From Caldanaerobius polysaccharolyticus DSM 13641 (GTDB taxonomy: Bacteria; Bacillota; Thermoanaerobacteria; Thermoanaerobacterales; Caldanaerobiaceae): a DNA stretch of 64,000 nucleotides. Position numbers and translations under genes: made by a program. Location: contig NZ_KE386494.1 in NCBI RefSeq assembly GCF_000427425.1, forward strand, positions 522,545 to 586,544, read 5' to 3'. This document shows, in pieces, positions 35,773 to 44,363 of this stretch. The notes beneath the pieces are model-generated. The model saw only the letters and a list, made by a program, of their open reading frames with translations. It did no database searches and was not told the DNA's origin. How positions within the stretch are numbered: position 1 is the first letter of the stretch; every line of letters begins with the position of its first letter.

Positions 35773-36855
35773 TTATATAACCTCTAATACGTCTGCATCA
35801 GGAAATTTAGGGAATGGGCTATGAGGTTCACTCTGATACCAGTAGCCAACTGATGCAATATCATCCTGTAAAGGAAGGTATCGTCCGCCAGATCTCCAAC
35901 CTAAAGCCTGTATGGTTACTTTCAAATCTTTTTCAAAGCGTATTGGATCCATTATATGCCAGCGGTACATTCCGAAACGCTGTTGGCTTTTATATAAGCC
36001 GTCGGGTTTTATTACTTGAGAAAGACCTGAGTACAATGATGAGAATTTACCGTATTGTCCTTGAGGAAATTCAAAATTCCATGCACCTCCGAAATAGTCT
36101 TCAGTTCCAGTGCCGCATATGGTAGGAAAATCTTTATCCCCATCTAAGTAAAATTTTATCTCGCCTTCACCCCACCATCCGTTGTTGTTTACGCCCCATG
36201 CGATATATGTACCAACGTAATGCCCTTGTCCTTTTACATCGTCAAGTATTATATGGACCTCCTTATATTTAAGGGGATTATCACGACGCCATTGGGCATG
36301 AAAATACCCCACATTATCAGGTATATCCGTCAACGTATAGTCAATTTGATAGTACAGCACTGCAGGCTTATCGCTGAGATTTTCTATGGTGATCTTCGCT
36401 GATTTTTTAAAAGGCATAGTCCAATAAGAATTCATTCCACCAGCTGGATTTACAGCGATGGCTATAGAGTTTACATTGCTTAGCTCGCACCATCCATTGC
36501 AAAAAAAATCGCCAAAGGGAGTTTCCACTGATGGATGCTCTTCTCCATCCCAGTACATCCTTAGTACAAGAGATCGCCATTTATCTGGAAAACATGTCAT
36601 CCATATGTGCTGGATAACGCCAGGTCCTTCAATATCTGCTAATGTAAAAACGCTTTTTTCTGGAATATTTATTGATGGAGAAACCTTCCAACCCACTCCC
36701 AGCTCCCTGGCGCATTCTTTTCCTGTGCCTTCTGTTGCCATTCCACCTTTACCTTTTTCACCAGTAAAGTTTTCTGGGCTTATCGATCGAGATTTCGCGT
36801 TAGATAATAGAGGTAAATTACCAAGGTTTAATCCGAAACCATTAAAAATCATCAT
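35773..36855 (-). CDS. DUF2961 / glycoside hydrolase family 172 protein
   Basis: A 360-residue protein with the DUF2961 signature. DIEGPGVIQHIWMT, GEGEIKFYLDGD (Glu230 and Glu232) and PTICGTGTEDYFGGAW (Glu252) are the conserved glutamate blocks. Members of this family were placed in GH172, which includes difructose-dianhydride-forming fructofuranosidases and D-arabinofuranosidases. The exact substrate here cannot be read from sequence. No signal peptide. Start ATG with AGGAGGG before it. It lies 67 bases upstream of the DraG-like gene, and a ROK kinase remnant lies just upstream of it. Confidence 0.85.
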   Translation of the reverse strand: MMIFNGFGLNLGNLPLLSNAKSRSISPENFTGEKGKGGMATEGTGKECARELGVGWKVSPSINIPEKSVFTLADIEGPGVIQHIWMTCFPDKWRSLVLRMYWDGEEHPSVETPFGDFFCNGWCELSNVNSIAIAVNPAGGMNSYWTMPFKKSAKITIENLSDKPAVLYYQIDYTLTDIPDNVGYFHAQWRRDNPLKYKEVHIILDDVKGQGHYVGTYIAWGVNNNGWWGEGEIKFYLDGDKDFPTICGTGTEDYFGGAWNFEFPQGQYGKFSSLYSGLSQVIKPDGLYKSQQRFGMYRWHIMDPIRFEKDLKVTIQALGWRSGGRYLPLQDDIASVGYWYQSEPHSPFPKFPDADVLEVI

Positions 36856-36902
36856 TTATCCCTCCTGATCATCGTTTCCATAAATATTTTAACACCACTT
36901 TT

Positions 36903-36995
36903 TTAAAAACGATTGTTTTTATAGCCTCTACCTGAGCCGATCCAACGCTCTCCAATAGCAACAGCGTTAACGTCATTTATCAATATCGTTTTCTT
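36903..36995 (-). pseudogene. Remnant of a ROK-family sugar kinase gene
   Basis: In the gap between the GH172 and isomerase genes the minus strand translates without a stop as KKTILINDVNAVAIGERW followed by IGSGRGYKNNRF and TAA. This matches the ROK block seen twice elsewhere in this window (DNDANAAAVGEGIFGAGKGI in the kinase and [20 protein letters not shown] in the repressor). About 30 codons survive, without the ATP motif or the zinc motif. It starts 2 bases after the isomerase stop. It is a decayed relic or a deletion end point, not a functional gene. Confidence 0.75.
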
Positions 36996-36997
36996 AT

Positions 36998-37876
36998 TTA
37001 TTTGTTAATAACCGAATTCAAGTTTAATAAAGCATCAAGATGTCTAGATGTATCGAAAACCAAAAAATCAGGCATAATGCTGTACGGTGAAAGCTCTGCA
37101 GTTATATATCCGTCATACTTAACTTTGTACAGAGTTTTCATCACTTTTATCCAATCCACATCACCTTGAAAAATATTCTTGAACCCTTTAATATTCCCTA
37201 TTGAAGTATCAAAATCTTTAACATGCACTCTTATAATGTAATCTGAAAGAATCTCTATCCAATATTCTGGATAAGAAAATGCCATTACGTTGCCCACATC
37301 AAAATAAGATTTTACGTAAGGGCTCCCAATCTCCTCTATAAAATTTCTCATCTCTATAGGACTTAATAAAAACTTATTCCAGACATTCTCTATTCCTATA
37401 TACACTTTATTCTCTTCTGCTTTCACTCTTAATTCTTTTAAGGCCTTCAAAGACTTATTATATGCATCTTTATATGAAACAGTTTCATTGACAATACCCG
37501 GTACCACAAGTACTGCATCTGTTTCCAATAATACCGCAGTGTCAATCATTTTCTTAACTATATCAATTCCTTTTTGTCGTATCGCATTATCTTCACTTGT
37601 CAATGAATACACCCAGTGTAAGGACGTCGAGATACCAACTATTGATATCCCGACGTCTTTTGATATATTCAAGATTTCTTTTATTTCTTTCTCACTCGAC
37701 TCAATTGTTAATCCATAATTTTCACCTAATTTTAAATCGTCAATTACACTTTTGCTTTTATTAAATTCCGTCATATTAATCTCTATACCGTCATATCCAG
37801 CTATTTTTGCCTTTTTAATGCATTCTTCCAATGAATAATTTTGTGGAAAACACCAGGCATTAATCCCCTTTTTCAT
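36998..37876 (-). CDS. Sugar phosphate isomerase/epimerase-type TIM barrel (AP endonuclease 2 superfamily)
   Basis: A 292-residue xylose-isomerase-like TIM barrel. Metal-binding positions are recognisable: Glu in YIGIENVWNKF, Asp in SYFDVGNV, His in IRVHVKDFD and Glu in GYITAELSP. The family includes tagatose and psicose epimerases, inosose dehydratases and lyases acting on 3-keto sugars, so reaction type is open. Start ATG with AGGTGG upstream. It follows the second Gfo/Idh gene by 4 bases, so isomerase and dehydrogenases are co-translated and probably act on the same sugar. Confidence 0.85.
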   Translation of the reverse strand: MKKGINAWCFPQNYSLEECIKKAKIAGYDGIEINMTEFNKSKSVIDDLKLGENYGLTIESSEKEIKEILNISKDVGISIVGISTSLHWVYSLTSEDNAIRQKGIDIVKKMIDTAVLLETDAVLVVPGIVNETVSYKDAYNKSLKALKELRVKAEENKVYIGIENVWNKFLLSPIEMRNFIEEIGSPYVKSYFDVGNVMAFSYPEYWIEILSDYIIRVHVKDFDTSIGNIKGFKNIFQGDVDWIKVMKTLYKVKYDGYITAELSPYSIMPDFLVFDTSRHLDALLNLNSVINK

Positions 37877-37880
37877 ACTA

Positions 37881-38855
37881 TTACCACCTTACAACTTTAT
37901 TTTCTCTCGCTGATTCGTATGCCATCAAAGCAATCTTAAGGGCAAATAAACCGTCCTCACCTGTTACTGGAGAAGGTCTATCATTTTTAATGCAATCAAT
38001 AAAATCCTTCAACATTAGATAATTCATATCATCTCCCCAGTCCAAATACTGGCTATATTTAATATTATTGCTATATAGCATTCCATGTTGTGCAAATGCG
38101 TCTAAATTAATTGCTCCTTTCGTACCTATTATTTCCATAGTCACATCTCCCCATGTAGGAAAAGATTCAGGCCTCGACCATGAAGCATCAAGTGTCGCGT
38201 ATGTGCCATTTTCAAATTCCATTGATATGATTCCACTATCTTCAACAGGTATATCGTAAAACATGGTACCCATCTTGGCATAAACTTCTTTTATATCAGA
38301 ACGTAAAATCCAATGCATCAGGTCCGCAACGTGTACGGTATGGTCTATAATAGCGCCTCCTCCAGATAGATTTTTGTCGACAAACCACCCGCCGGGCATC
38401 TTACCATGATTTGTGGCATTTATAGCAATAATGTCTCCTATTATCCCACTATCAATAATCTCTTTTGCGCGTTTTACTGACGGTTCATATCTTACTGGAA
38501 ACGAAACCATCAATTTTACGCCATTTTTATTACATTCATCTATCATTTTTTCTGCATCACTAATGGTAGTTGCGATTGGTTTCTCTACAATAACATTTTT
38601 CTTAGCTTTAGCAGCATTTATCGTCATTTCGGCATGTTTTACATTTGCAGAACATATGATCACTGCATCTATGTCTTCATCTAACAGTTTTTTATAATCT
38701 TTATAATATTTAAGCCCATAATTTTGCGCAAAATTTTTACCTGCTAGCTCATTGCTTTCAGCAATCCCTGCAATTTCAACATTAGGAATGTTCTTTAAAG
38801 CAGATACATAACCATTAGCATGCATATGCTCACAGCCTAAAATACCTATCCTCAT
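37881..38855 (-). CDS. Gfo/Idh/MocA-family NAD(P)-dependent oxidoreductase (second)
   Basis: A 324-residue sugar dehydrogenase with an N-terminal Rossmann fold (IGILGCEHMHANG) and VEKPIATTISDAEKMI, containing the conserved EKP lysine of the family. The C-terminal alpha/beta domain has GGGAIIDHTVHVADLMHWIL with the catalytic-site Asp and His. The first glycine motif is altered (GCEHMH in place of GxGxxG), as in some members. Its ATG overlaps the previous stop as ATGA, with GAGGAGGTG just upstream. Substrate unknown; likely oxidises or reduces a cyclic sugar or ketose. Confidence 0.88.
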   Translation of the reverse strand: MRIGILGCEHMHANGYVSALKNIPNVEIAGIAESNELAGKNFAQNYGLKYYKDYKKLLDEDIDAVIICSANVKHAEMTINAAKAKKNVIVEKPIATTISDAEKMIDECNKNGVKLMVSFPVRYEPSVKRAKEIIDSGIIGDIIAINATNHGKMPGGWFVDKNLSGGGAIIDHTVHVADLMHWILRSDIKEVYAKMGTMFYDIPVEDSGIISMEFENGTYATLDASWSRPESFPTWGDVTMEIIGTKGAINLDAFAQHGMLYSNNIKYSQYLDWGDDMNYLMLKDFIDCIKNDRPSPVTGEDGLFALKIALMAYESARENKVVRW

Positions 38856-39871
38856 TTTAGCACCTCCTCAGGTTTAACTGGTCTATCCAACTTTATAGAT
38901 TTTATAGCAGCCAGCGCAATACCCAATGACTCTAATGCCTCATTCCCTGAAATAGGCGGTTCTTTTTTAAATTCAACTGCATTTAAAAATAGCCTTATTT
39001 CTCTTGTGTACGGATTAGAATCTGTATCGAGCGGGCTTTCTGGTACAGCTACACCACTTTTTTCACTCTTTATATTTGTTGTTCTAACATTAAGAGGTAC
39101 TGATTTAGAACTGTCATATTCAATAAGTCCCTCCGTACCTGCTATTTCAAGTTTAGTTACAAATGGAGTGTCCTCTGAACCTGACCAGTCCGCTACAAGA
39201 TGAGCTATAACGCCATTATAAAATTCTAAAATTACAAGGTCATATTCTGGATCTTTGTAATCTTTTCTTTTTAAAATATTACCTTTTGCATATACTTCTT
39301 TAACAGGTCCAAAGCACATTTTTAAAAAATCTATATCATGTATAAGCATATCCTGTATTGCCCCGCCGCTTTTTTCCGCAATGCCATACCATTCCCTCGT
39401 TACAGCTGGATTAGGTCCACCCCTATATGTCCTCACTATCTTAGGAAGACCGATAAGTCCTTTTTTTATTGTACCATACGCATTCTCATATTCCGGAAAA
39501 TACCTTAAGACATGTGCAACCATAAATGTGACTCCTGCGACGTTTGTGGCTTCTATCATCTTTCTCCCTTCTTCGATACTTAAAGCCATTGGCTTTTCAC
39601 ACAAAACATGCTTTTTTGCAGAAGCCGCTTTAAGCGTATAATCGCAATGTAAATAAGTCGGTACACATATATCCACAACATCTATATCAGGTCTTTCTAT
39701 TATTTTATCGCCATGATCATAATATTCGGCATTAAACATCGAAGCGAGCTCCTTGGCTCTCTCTGGTATTATGTCTGCAACCGCAACAACCTTTGCTTCA
39801 GGAATACTTTTATAGCACTTTGCATGTATAGTACCAATACCACCTGCTCCAATAATACCCACTTTAAGCAT
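38852..39871 (-). CDS. Gfo/Idh/MocA-family NAD(P)-dependent oxidoreductase (first)
   Basis: A 339-residue paralogue of the next gene, with the dinucleotide motif VGIIGAGGIGTIHAKCY, the CEKPMALSIEEGRKMI lysine motif, and GGAIQDMLIHDIDFLKM carrying Asp and His of the active site. The pair differ strongly in sequence, so they probably catalyse different steps, for instance oxidation of one sugar and reduction of another. Start ATG has AAAAGGAGG. It heads the five-gene run dehydrogenase-dehydrogenase-isomerase-GH172-DraG, 89 bases after nagB. Confidence 0.9.
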   Translation of the reverse strand: MLKVGIIGAGGIGTIHAKCYKSIPEAKVVAVADIIPERAKELASMFNAEYYDHGDKIIERPDIDVVDICVPTYLHCDYTLKAASAKKHVLCEKPMALSIEEGRKMIEATNVAGVTFMVAHVLRYFPEYENAYGTIKKGLIGLPKIVRTYRGGPNPAVTREWYGIAEKSGGAIQDMLIHDIDFLKMCFGPVKEVYAKGNILKRKDYKDPEYDLVILEFYNGVIAHLVADWSGSEDTPFVTKLEIAGTEGLIEYDSSKSVPLNVRTTNIKSEKSGVAVPESPLDTDSNPYTREIRLFLNAVEFKKEPPISGNEALESLGIALAAIKSIKLDRPVKPEEVLK

Positions 39872-39960
39872 ATAAGTTCCTCCTTTTAAATTAATTTTAT
39901 AGCTTTGTACAATAATATCCTGCCTTTCTTCCCAATAACATTTTATTATTCACTGCTATA

Positions 39961-40713
39961 CTAAAGGCTACAGCTTATTTCTTTTTCATCAATAAGACTC
40001 GCAGCTTTTCTGTCGATTACCAGAGTAACATCGGGGTGAAGGGCAAGGACTGTTGAAGGCACATTTGTAGTAAGGTATCCTTTTATAGTTTCTCTTATAG
40101 CCTTCGCCTTGTTCTGGCCGGATGCCAGCAGCATAATCTTTTTGGCCTTCATAATCGTGCCTACACCCATGGTTATAGCTTTTCTTGGCACCTCTTCAGC
40201 ACTATGAAAAAATCTCTTATTAGCCTCTATGGTCTCTTTAGCCAGCTGTACCACATGAGTTTTGGTATCTATATTGGTATCAGGCTCATTAAAACCTATA
40301 TGGCCATTTACTCCCAACCCTAATATTTGAAGGTCAATACCCCCTGATTCCCTTATGGCTTCTTCATATCTTTCACATTCTTTCTCCAAGTCCTCGGCGC
40401 ATCCATCAGGAATGTGAATATTCTCTGGCTTTATGTTTATATGGTCAAAAAAATTTTTGTGCATATAATAATGATAGCTTTGCTCATGGTCCGCAGGTAA
40501 ACCGATGTACTCATCAAGATTGAAGGATACCACATTTGAAAAATCGATAATACCTTTTTTATACATTTCAACAAGTTCGCCATACATGCCCAATGGCGTA
40601 CTGCCTGTAGCCAGTCCCAGTACCAGATCTGGCTTGTTTTTTATCTCCCACGCCACCATTTCCGCTGCTTTTCTACTCATGTCCTTGTAATCTTCAGTTA
40701 TAAATATCCTCAT
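39961..40713 (-). CDS. nagB: Glucosamine-6-phosphate deaminase
   Basis: Converts glucosamine-6-phosphate to fructose-6-phosphate and ammonia, linking amino sugars to glycolysis. The 250-residue protein has [26 protein letters not shown] with the catalytic Asp, and [15 protein letters not shown] with the Asp/His/Glu region. Length is close to the Bacillus enzymes, without the allosteric C-terminal part of the E. coli enzyme. Start ATG overlaps the stop of the NagC-type repressor, so regulator and enzyme are co-translated. Confidence 0.95.
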   Translation of the reverse strand: MRIFITEDYKDMSRKAAEMVAWEIKNKPDLVLGLATGSTPLGMYGELVEMYKKGIIDFSNVVSFNLDEYIGLPADHEQSYHYYMHKNFFDHINIKPENIHIPDGCAEDLEKECERYEEAIRESGGIDLQILGLGVNGHIGFNEPDTNIDTKTHVVQLAKETIEANKRFFHSAEEVPRKAITMGVGTIMKAKKIMLLASGQNKAKAIRETIKGYLTTNVPSTVLALHPDVTLVIDRKAASLIDEKEISCSL

Positions 40714-41906
40714 ATCAATACCCCTTTCAATACATCAGTAGATTCCAATACCCGCGCCACTCCGCCTATACACCCAGCATTGTTGCCCAACAAGGACTTT
40801 TCGATGGTGACATCAAAGGGTGCCAACCGATTCACAGACGCCATGATCTTATCCATTGCTTTGTCTCCGGCGTAATATAGATCGCCACCTAATATCACTT
40901 TTTTAGGATTTATAACAGCGATCAAATTCGCTATTCCCATAACCAGCAGTTCAATATATTCATCGATTACCTTCTGGCACAATTTATCGCCAAGCTCATA
41001 TCCCTCGAAAACCATATGCGGTTTAACCGCTGAACCAGTTTCGTTAATCGCTTTATGAAGATACGAATCACTATAGCTGGCCATCAACTTCAATGCATTT
41101 CGTACCATGGCATGATCGGCAGCCTGCAACTCAAAAGCGCCAAAATCATTAAGAGTGAAGCTCTCCTTAACTCCTTGTCCAAGTACCATATAACCGATCT
41201 CTCCAGCCGTATAACTGCTACCTCTATATAGTTTACCATCAATTATTATTCCACAGCCTATACCTCTGGCCACAGATAGATATATGAAGTTATCAATCCC
41301 TACGCCAGCGCCCTTCCACTTCTCTCCAAGTGCTGACAGTTTTACATCATTTTCAGGATAAACAGGTAGGCCTATTTTTTTCTCCAGTTCCTTTGATATC
41401 TTTACATTTTGCCATTTTAAAGCCGGTGAGTATACAACAGAGGCTTCTTCAATATTCACTATACCCGGAATGCCTATTCCTACCCCTAGCACTTTCCCTT
41501 GATCTCTTAATTTATCTACGATGTCAATCACATCCTTTATAACATCTTCACCGCTGTTTAACCTGCATATAGTGCTATTTAAAATATTGCCACCTAAATC
41601 AGACAACACCGCCCTTATGCTATAACCGCTGATATTTATACCTATAACTCTGGCTACATCCGGGTTAAAAACCAGGTTTATTGGCTTTCTACCACCATTA
41701 GATGAAGCCTCGCCTTTCCCCTCTTCTTTTACATAGCCAATTTTAAGCAGCTCATCTATAATTGATGAAACAGCAGATTTGCTCATGTTGAGTTCTTTAG
41801 CTATATCAGCCCTGGAAATAGATCCTTTACGAACTATCAAGCTTATAACATTAGACATGTTTATATTCTTCATCATCTGCGTAGATGCCTTTTTATAGAT
41901 TCCCAC
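40710..41906 (-). CDS. NagC/XylR-type ROK transcriptional repressor
   Basis: A 398-residue repressor with an N-terminal winged helix ([29 protein letters not shown]) and a ROK sugar-binding domain ([46 protein letters not shown]). The zinc motif CxCGxxGCxE of ROK proteins is missing: the region reads [17 protein letters not shown] without cysteines, a change seen in other XylR-type repressors. It probably senses GlcNAc-6-phosphate or a related sugar and controls its own operon with nagB. GTG start with GGGGG 7 bases upstream. Confidence 0.9.
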   Translation of the reverse strand: MGIYKKASTQMMKNINMSNVISLIVRKGSISRADIAKELNMSKSAVSSIIDELLKIGYVKEEGKGEASSNGGRKPINLVFNPDVARVIGINISGYSIRAVLSDLGGNILNSTICRLNSGEDVIKDVIDIVDKLRDQGKVLGVGIGIPGIVNIEEASVVYSPALKWQNVKISKELEKKIGLPVYPENDVKLSALGEKWKGAGVGIDNFIYLSVARGIGCGIIIDGKLYRGSSYTAGEIGYMVLGQGVKESFTLNDFGAFELQAADHAMVRNALKLMASYSDSYLHKAINETGSAVKPHMVFEGYELGDKLCQKVIDEYIELLVMGIANLIAVINPKKVILGGDLYYAGDKAMDKIMASVNRLAPFDVTIEKSLLGNNAGCIGGVARVLESTDVLKGVLI

Positions 41907-41919
41907 TTTATTGCCCCCA

Positions 41920-41942
41920 TAGTTCGTTCTCTTGACTAACTA
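41920..41942. promoter_or_regulatory. Candidate operator of the NagC/XylR-type repressor
   Basis: A 23-base imperfect palindrome with half-sites TAGTTcGT and AC.AACTA (seven of eight positions symmetric) centred at 41931. It lies downstream of the -10 and upstream of the repressor start codon. The TTAGTT...AACTAA form is like operators of XylR-type ROK repressors, so autorepression is likely. Confidence 0.6.
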
Positions 41943-41947
41943 ATTTG

Positions 41948-41976
41948 ATTCTATCATATATAGCTTAATTTTGCAA
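41948..41976 (-). promoter_or_regulatory. Promoter for nagC-like repressor and nagB
   Basis: On the minus strand TTGCAA, 17 bases, TAGAAT with TG one base before the -10. Predicted start near 41941, inside the candidate operator. Confidence 0.65.
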
Positions 41977-42011
41977 TACCGTTACTTATTGACCATATCG
42001 GTTGATATTAT

Positions 42012-43037
42012 TTATTCATGTACATCTATCATGACTTTCATGGCGTGATCTTTTTGTTTTTCTATGTATTCGTAAGCCTTAAGGTAATCTCTAAAAGGAA
42101 AATGATTTGTAATAAGAAATTTAAGATTTACTTTTTTGTGCTGAATCATTTCAATGGCTTTTATATAATCTTCTTCCACATACATCAATGTCCCTATCAG
42201 CCTTAGCTCTCTATCCTGTACCAGCCCCAGATCTACCGTGACCTTTTGACCAAACACTCCTACTACAATGATGTCTGTCCCTTTGCGGGCACAACTTATC
42301 GCCTGCTCTACAGTAGCATTGACTCCCACACACTCCAGAATCAGATCGGCTTTGTCGGGTCCAAAATTTTCTGTTAGCGCCTCTTTAAGGTCCTTTTTAT
42401 CAGGGTTTACGCAAAAATCTATACCACATCTTTCAGCAATACCCAGGCGATAATCGCTCAGGTCCGTTATCATAACCTTTTCCGCTCCCATTCCCTTTGC
42501 CGCCTGAGCCACAAGATTTCCTATCGTGCCTGCCCCCAAGACCAACACTTTTTTCCCGATGACACCGTTGCTTCTTCTCAGCGCGTGCACAGCCACGGCC
42601 AAAGGTTCCACCATAGCTCCCTCATCGTAGCTTATGCCTTCAGGGAGCCTTAAAACCTTTTTAGAATCTACAGCAAAGTATTCAGAAGCCATACCAATGG
42701 TCTGAAAGCCCATTACTTTAAGCTCCTCACATATATTATACCTTCCATGAGTACATGGATAACAACTGCCACAGTACACCTGTGGTTGCACTGTAACCAT
42801 ATCTCCTGCCTTTAAATTCCTTACGTTAGAGCCAACCTTTACTATTTGCCCGGACACCTCGTGGCCCTGAACGACCGGATATCCTGTGTAGGGATGAGTG
42901 CCATGATAAACGTGGACATCTGAACCGCATATACCTATTCTCATTATCTTTATAAGTACATCATTGACCCCAATTTCCGGAATGGGAACATCCCGAAATT
43001 CTATTTTACCAGGAGAAGTCATAACCGCTTGAATCAT
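42012..43037 (-). CDS. Zinc-dependent medium-chain alcohol/polyol dehydrogenase (sorbitol or threonine dehydrogenase-like)
   Basis: A 341-residue MDR-family dehydrogenase. Catalytic zinc ligands are in GICGSDVHVYHG and VQGHEVSG; the structural zinc site is CGSC-x2-C-x7-C (YCGSCYPCTHGRYNIC). VLVLGAGTIGNLVAQAA is the nucleotide site. The substrate is probably a polyol or sugar alcohol. Start ATG with AGGATGG upstream. It directly follows a LacI-family gene in the same direction, which probably controls it. Confidence 0.9.
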   Translation of the reverse strand: MIQAVMTSPGKIEFRDVPIPEIGVNDVLIKIMRIGICGSDVHVYHGTHPYTGYPVVQGHEVSGQIVKVGSNVRNLKAGDMVTVQPQVYCGSCYPCTHGRYNICEELKVMGFQTIGMASEYFAVDSKKVLRLPEGISYDEGAMVEPLAVAVHALRRSNGVIGKKVLVLGAGTIGNLVAQAAKGMGAEKVMITDLSDYRLGIAERCGIDFCVNPDKKDLKEALTENFGPDKADLILECVGVNATVEQAISCARKGTDIIVVGVFGQKVTVDLGLVQDRELRLIGTLMYVEEDYIKAIEMIQHKKVNLKFLITNHFPFRDYLKAYEYIEKQKDHAMKVMIDVHE

Positions 43038-43053
43038 AAGTGACCATCCTTTC

Positions 43054-44070
43054 TTAAATAAGCCTTCGTACTCCGTTGCCTACAATCAACTGGGGTGTAT
43101 ATATTACCTCTCGATTTACAATAGACCTATCTTTTATCCTCTCCAAAAGCATCTCGCCAGCTTTCCTGCCTATTGTTCTGGCATTTAAAGTCACTATACT
43201 GGGCTGTACGTACATAAGCTCTACGTTATCTATATCGCCATAGGAGGCTATGGATACGTCTTCAGGGACCTTTATTTTATTTACCCTGAAATATTTCAAT
43301 GCACCCAGTGCCATGGCGTTATTCATAACTACCACTGCCGTCGGCGGATCAGTCAATTTCAGCAACTCTGCTGCCCCCTGATAACCGGATTCCATAGTAA
43401 AATCCCCATCGTACCTGTAAACGTAATCATCTCCCACTTCTATACCTGCTTGTAACATAGCCTTTTTAAATCCCTCAAAGCGTTCTTTACCCGTACTTAC
43501 GCTTAAATCTCCGTTTATCACAGCGATTTTCCTGTGTCCTGAAGATAACAGGTGTTCGGTTAAAGTATAAGCTCCCTCAAAATTATTGCTGTCAATAAAG
43601 TCCCCTCTAAAAGCACTGTCTTGCACCTTTCTGTTAACCAGAATTACGGGCAAATCATTGCTAAGTTTGGAAATAAAATCATCGTTTCTGCCTGTGGTAT
43701 TTAATATCAAGCCGTCAACCTTCCGGCTTATAAGCAATTTAAGGTACCTCAACTCTTTTTCTTTTTTATTGTCAGTGCTGCACACGATCATATTGTAATT
43801 TTCTTTATTTATAACGTCCTCTATCGCTTTTGTCATTGAGGTGAAATAATCATTAGAGATATCAGAAACAATAAAACCTATGGTAAAGGTCGTATCGTTT
43901 TTCAAACTCCTCGCTATTGAGTTAGGATAATAGTTTAGCTCTTTAATTGCTTTTAAAACCCTTTTCTCTATCTCCGGGCTTACGTAATAATTGTTATTTA
44001 TAACCCTGGATACAGTAGCAATAGAAACTCCTGCATGTTTAGCCACATCCTTTATTGTAACATTGCTCAC
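43054..44070 (-). CDS. LacI-family transcriptional regulator
   Basis: A 338-residue regulator with the N-terminal LacI helix-turn-helix and hinge (VTIKDVAKHAGVSIATVSRVI ... NSIARSLK) followed by a periplasmic-binding-protein-like sensor domain (TIGFIVSDISNDYFTSM). The GTG start has GGAGGG 8 bases upstream. It probably senses a sugar and regulates itself and the dehydrogenase 16 bases downstream. Its own promoter and a LacI-like half-palindromic site lie just upstream. Confidence 0.93.
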   Translation of the reverse strand: MSNVTIKDVAKHAGVSIATVSRVINNNYYVSPEIEKRVLKAIKELNYYPNSIARSLKNDTTFTIGFIVSDISNDYFTSMTKAIEDVINKENYNMIVCSTDNKKEKELRYLKLLISRKVDGLILNTTGRNDDFISKLSNDLPVILVNRKVQDSAFRGDFIDSNNFEGAYTLTEHLLSSGHRKIAVINGDLSVSTGKERFEGFKKAMLQAGIEVGDDYVYRYDGDFTMESGYQGAAELLKLTDPPTAVVVMNNAMALGALKYFRVNKIKVPEDVSIASYGDIDNVELMYVQPSIVTLNARTIGRKAGEMLLERIKDRSIVNREVIYTPQLIVGNGVRRLI

Positions 44071-44084
44071 AGGCCTTGCCCTCC

Positions 44085-44096
44085 GTAAACGTATTC
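44085..44096. promoter_or_regulatory. Candidate LacI-family operator
   Basis: GTAAACGTATTC, an imperfect palindrome around the central CG typical of LacI and CcpA-type sites, between the lacI-like promoter and its start codon. Two symmetric positions deviate. It could equally be a catabolite-responsive element. Confidence 0.35.
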
Positions 44097-44120
44097 TAAA
44101 TATCCACTAAATACATATTT

Positions 44121-44150
44121 ACTATATTATATAGCGTTTCTCTTTGTCAA
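44121..44150 (-). promoter_or_regulatory. Promoter for the LacI-family gene and dehydrogenase
   Basis: On the minus strand consensus TTGACA, 18 bases, TATAGT. Start near 44114, about 45 bases before the GTG. Confidence 0.65.
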
Positions 44151-44213
44151 GATAAATTTAACAATAAGGTTGCATCTGTAAGTTACGAGTTTTGTAGCAA
44201 AATGTGAAATTTA

Positions 44214-44242
44214 TTGACTTTTCCCATATAAAGTGCTATTCT
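44214..44242 (+). promoter_or_regulatory. Promoter for the MATE gene
   Basis: TTGACT, 17 bases, TATTCT on the plus strand, giving a start near 44249 and a leader of about 115 bases. The rest of the 290-base gap between the divergent lacI-like and MATE genes is AT-rich; I see no further gene or structured RNA there. Confidence 0.55.
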
Positions 44243-44363
44243 ATCTTATGTTATTATGTGGATATTTAACCGATAATGTGTTATATATTGTTGTATTATC
44301 ATGAAAATTAAGATTGTTTTTTAGTGGCATGTTTTCTAATTTTGCAGTTTGAGGAGACACAAA

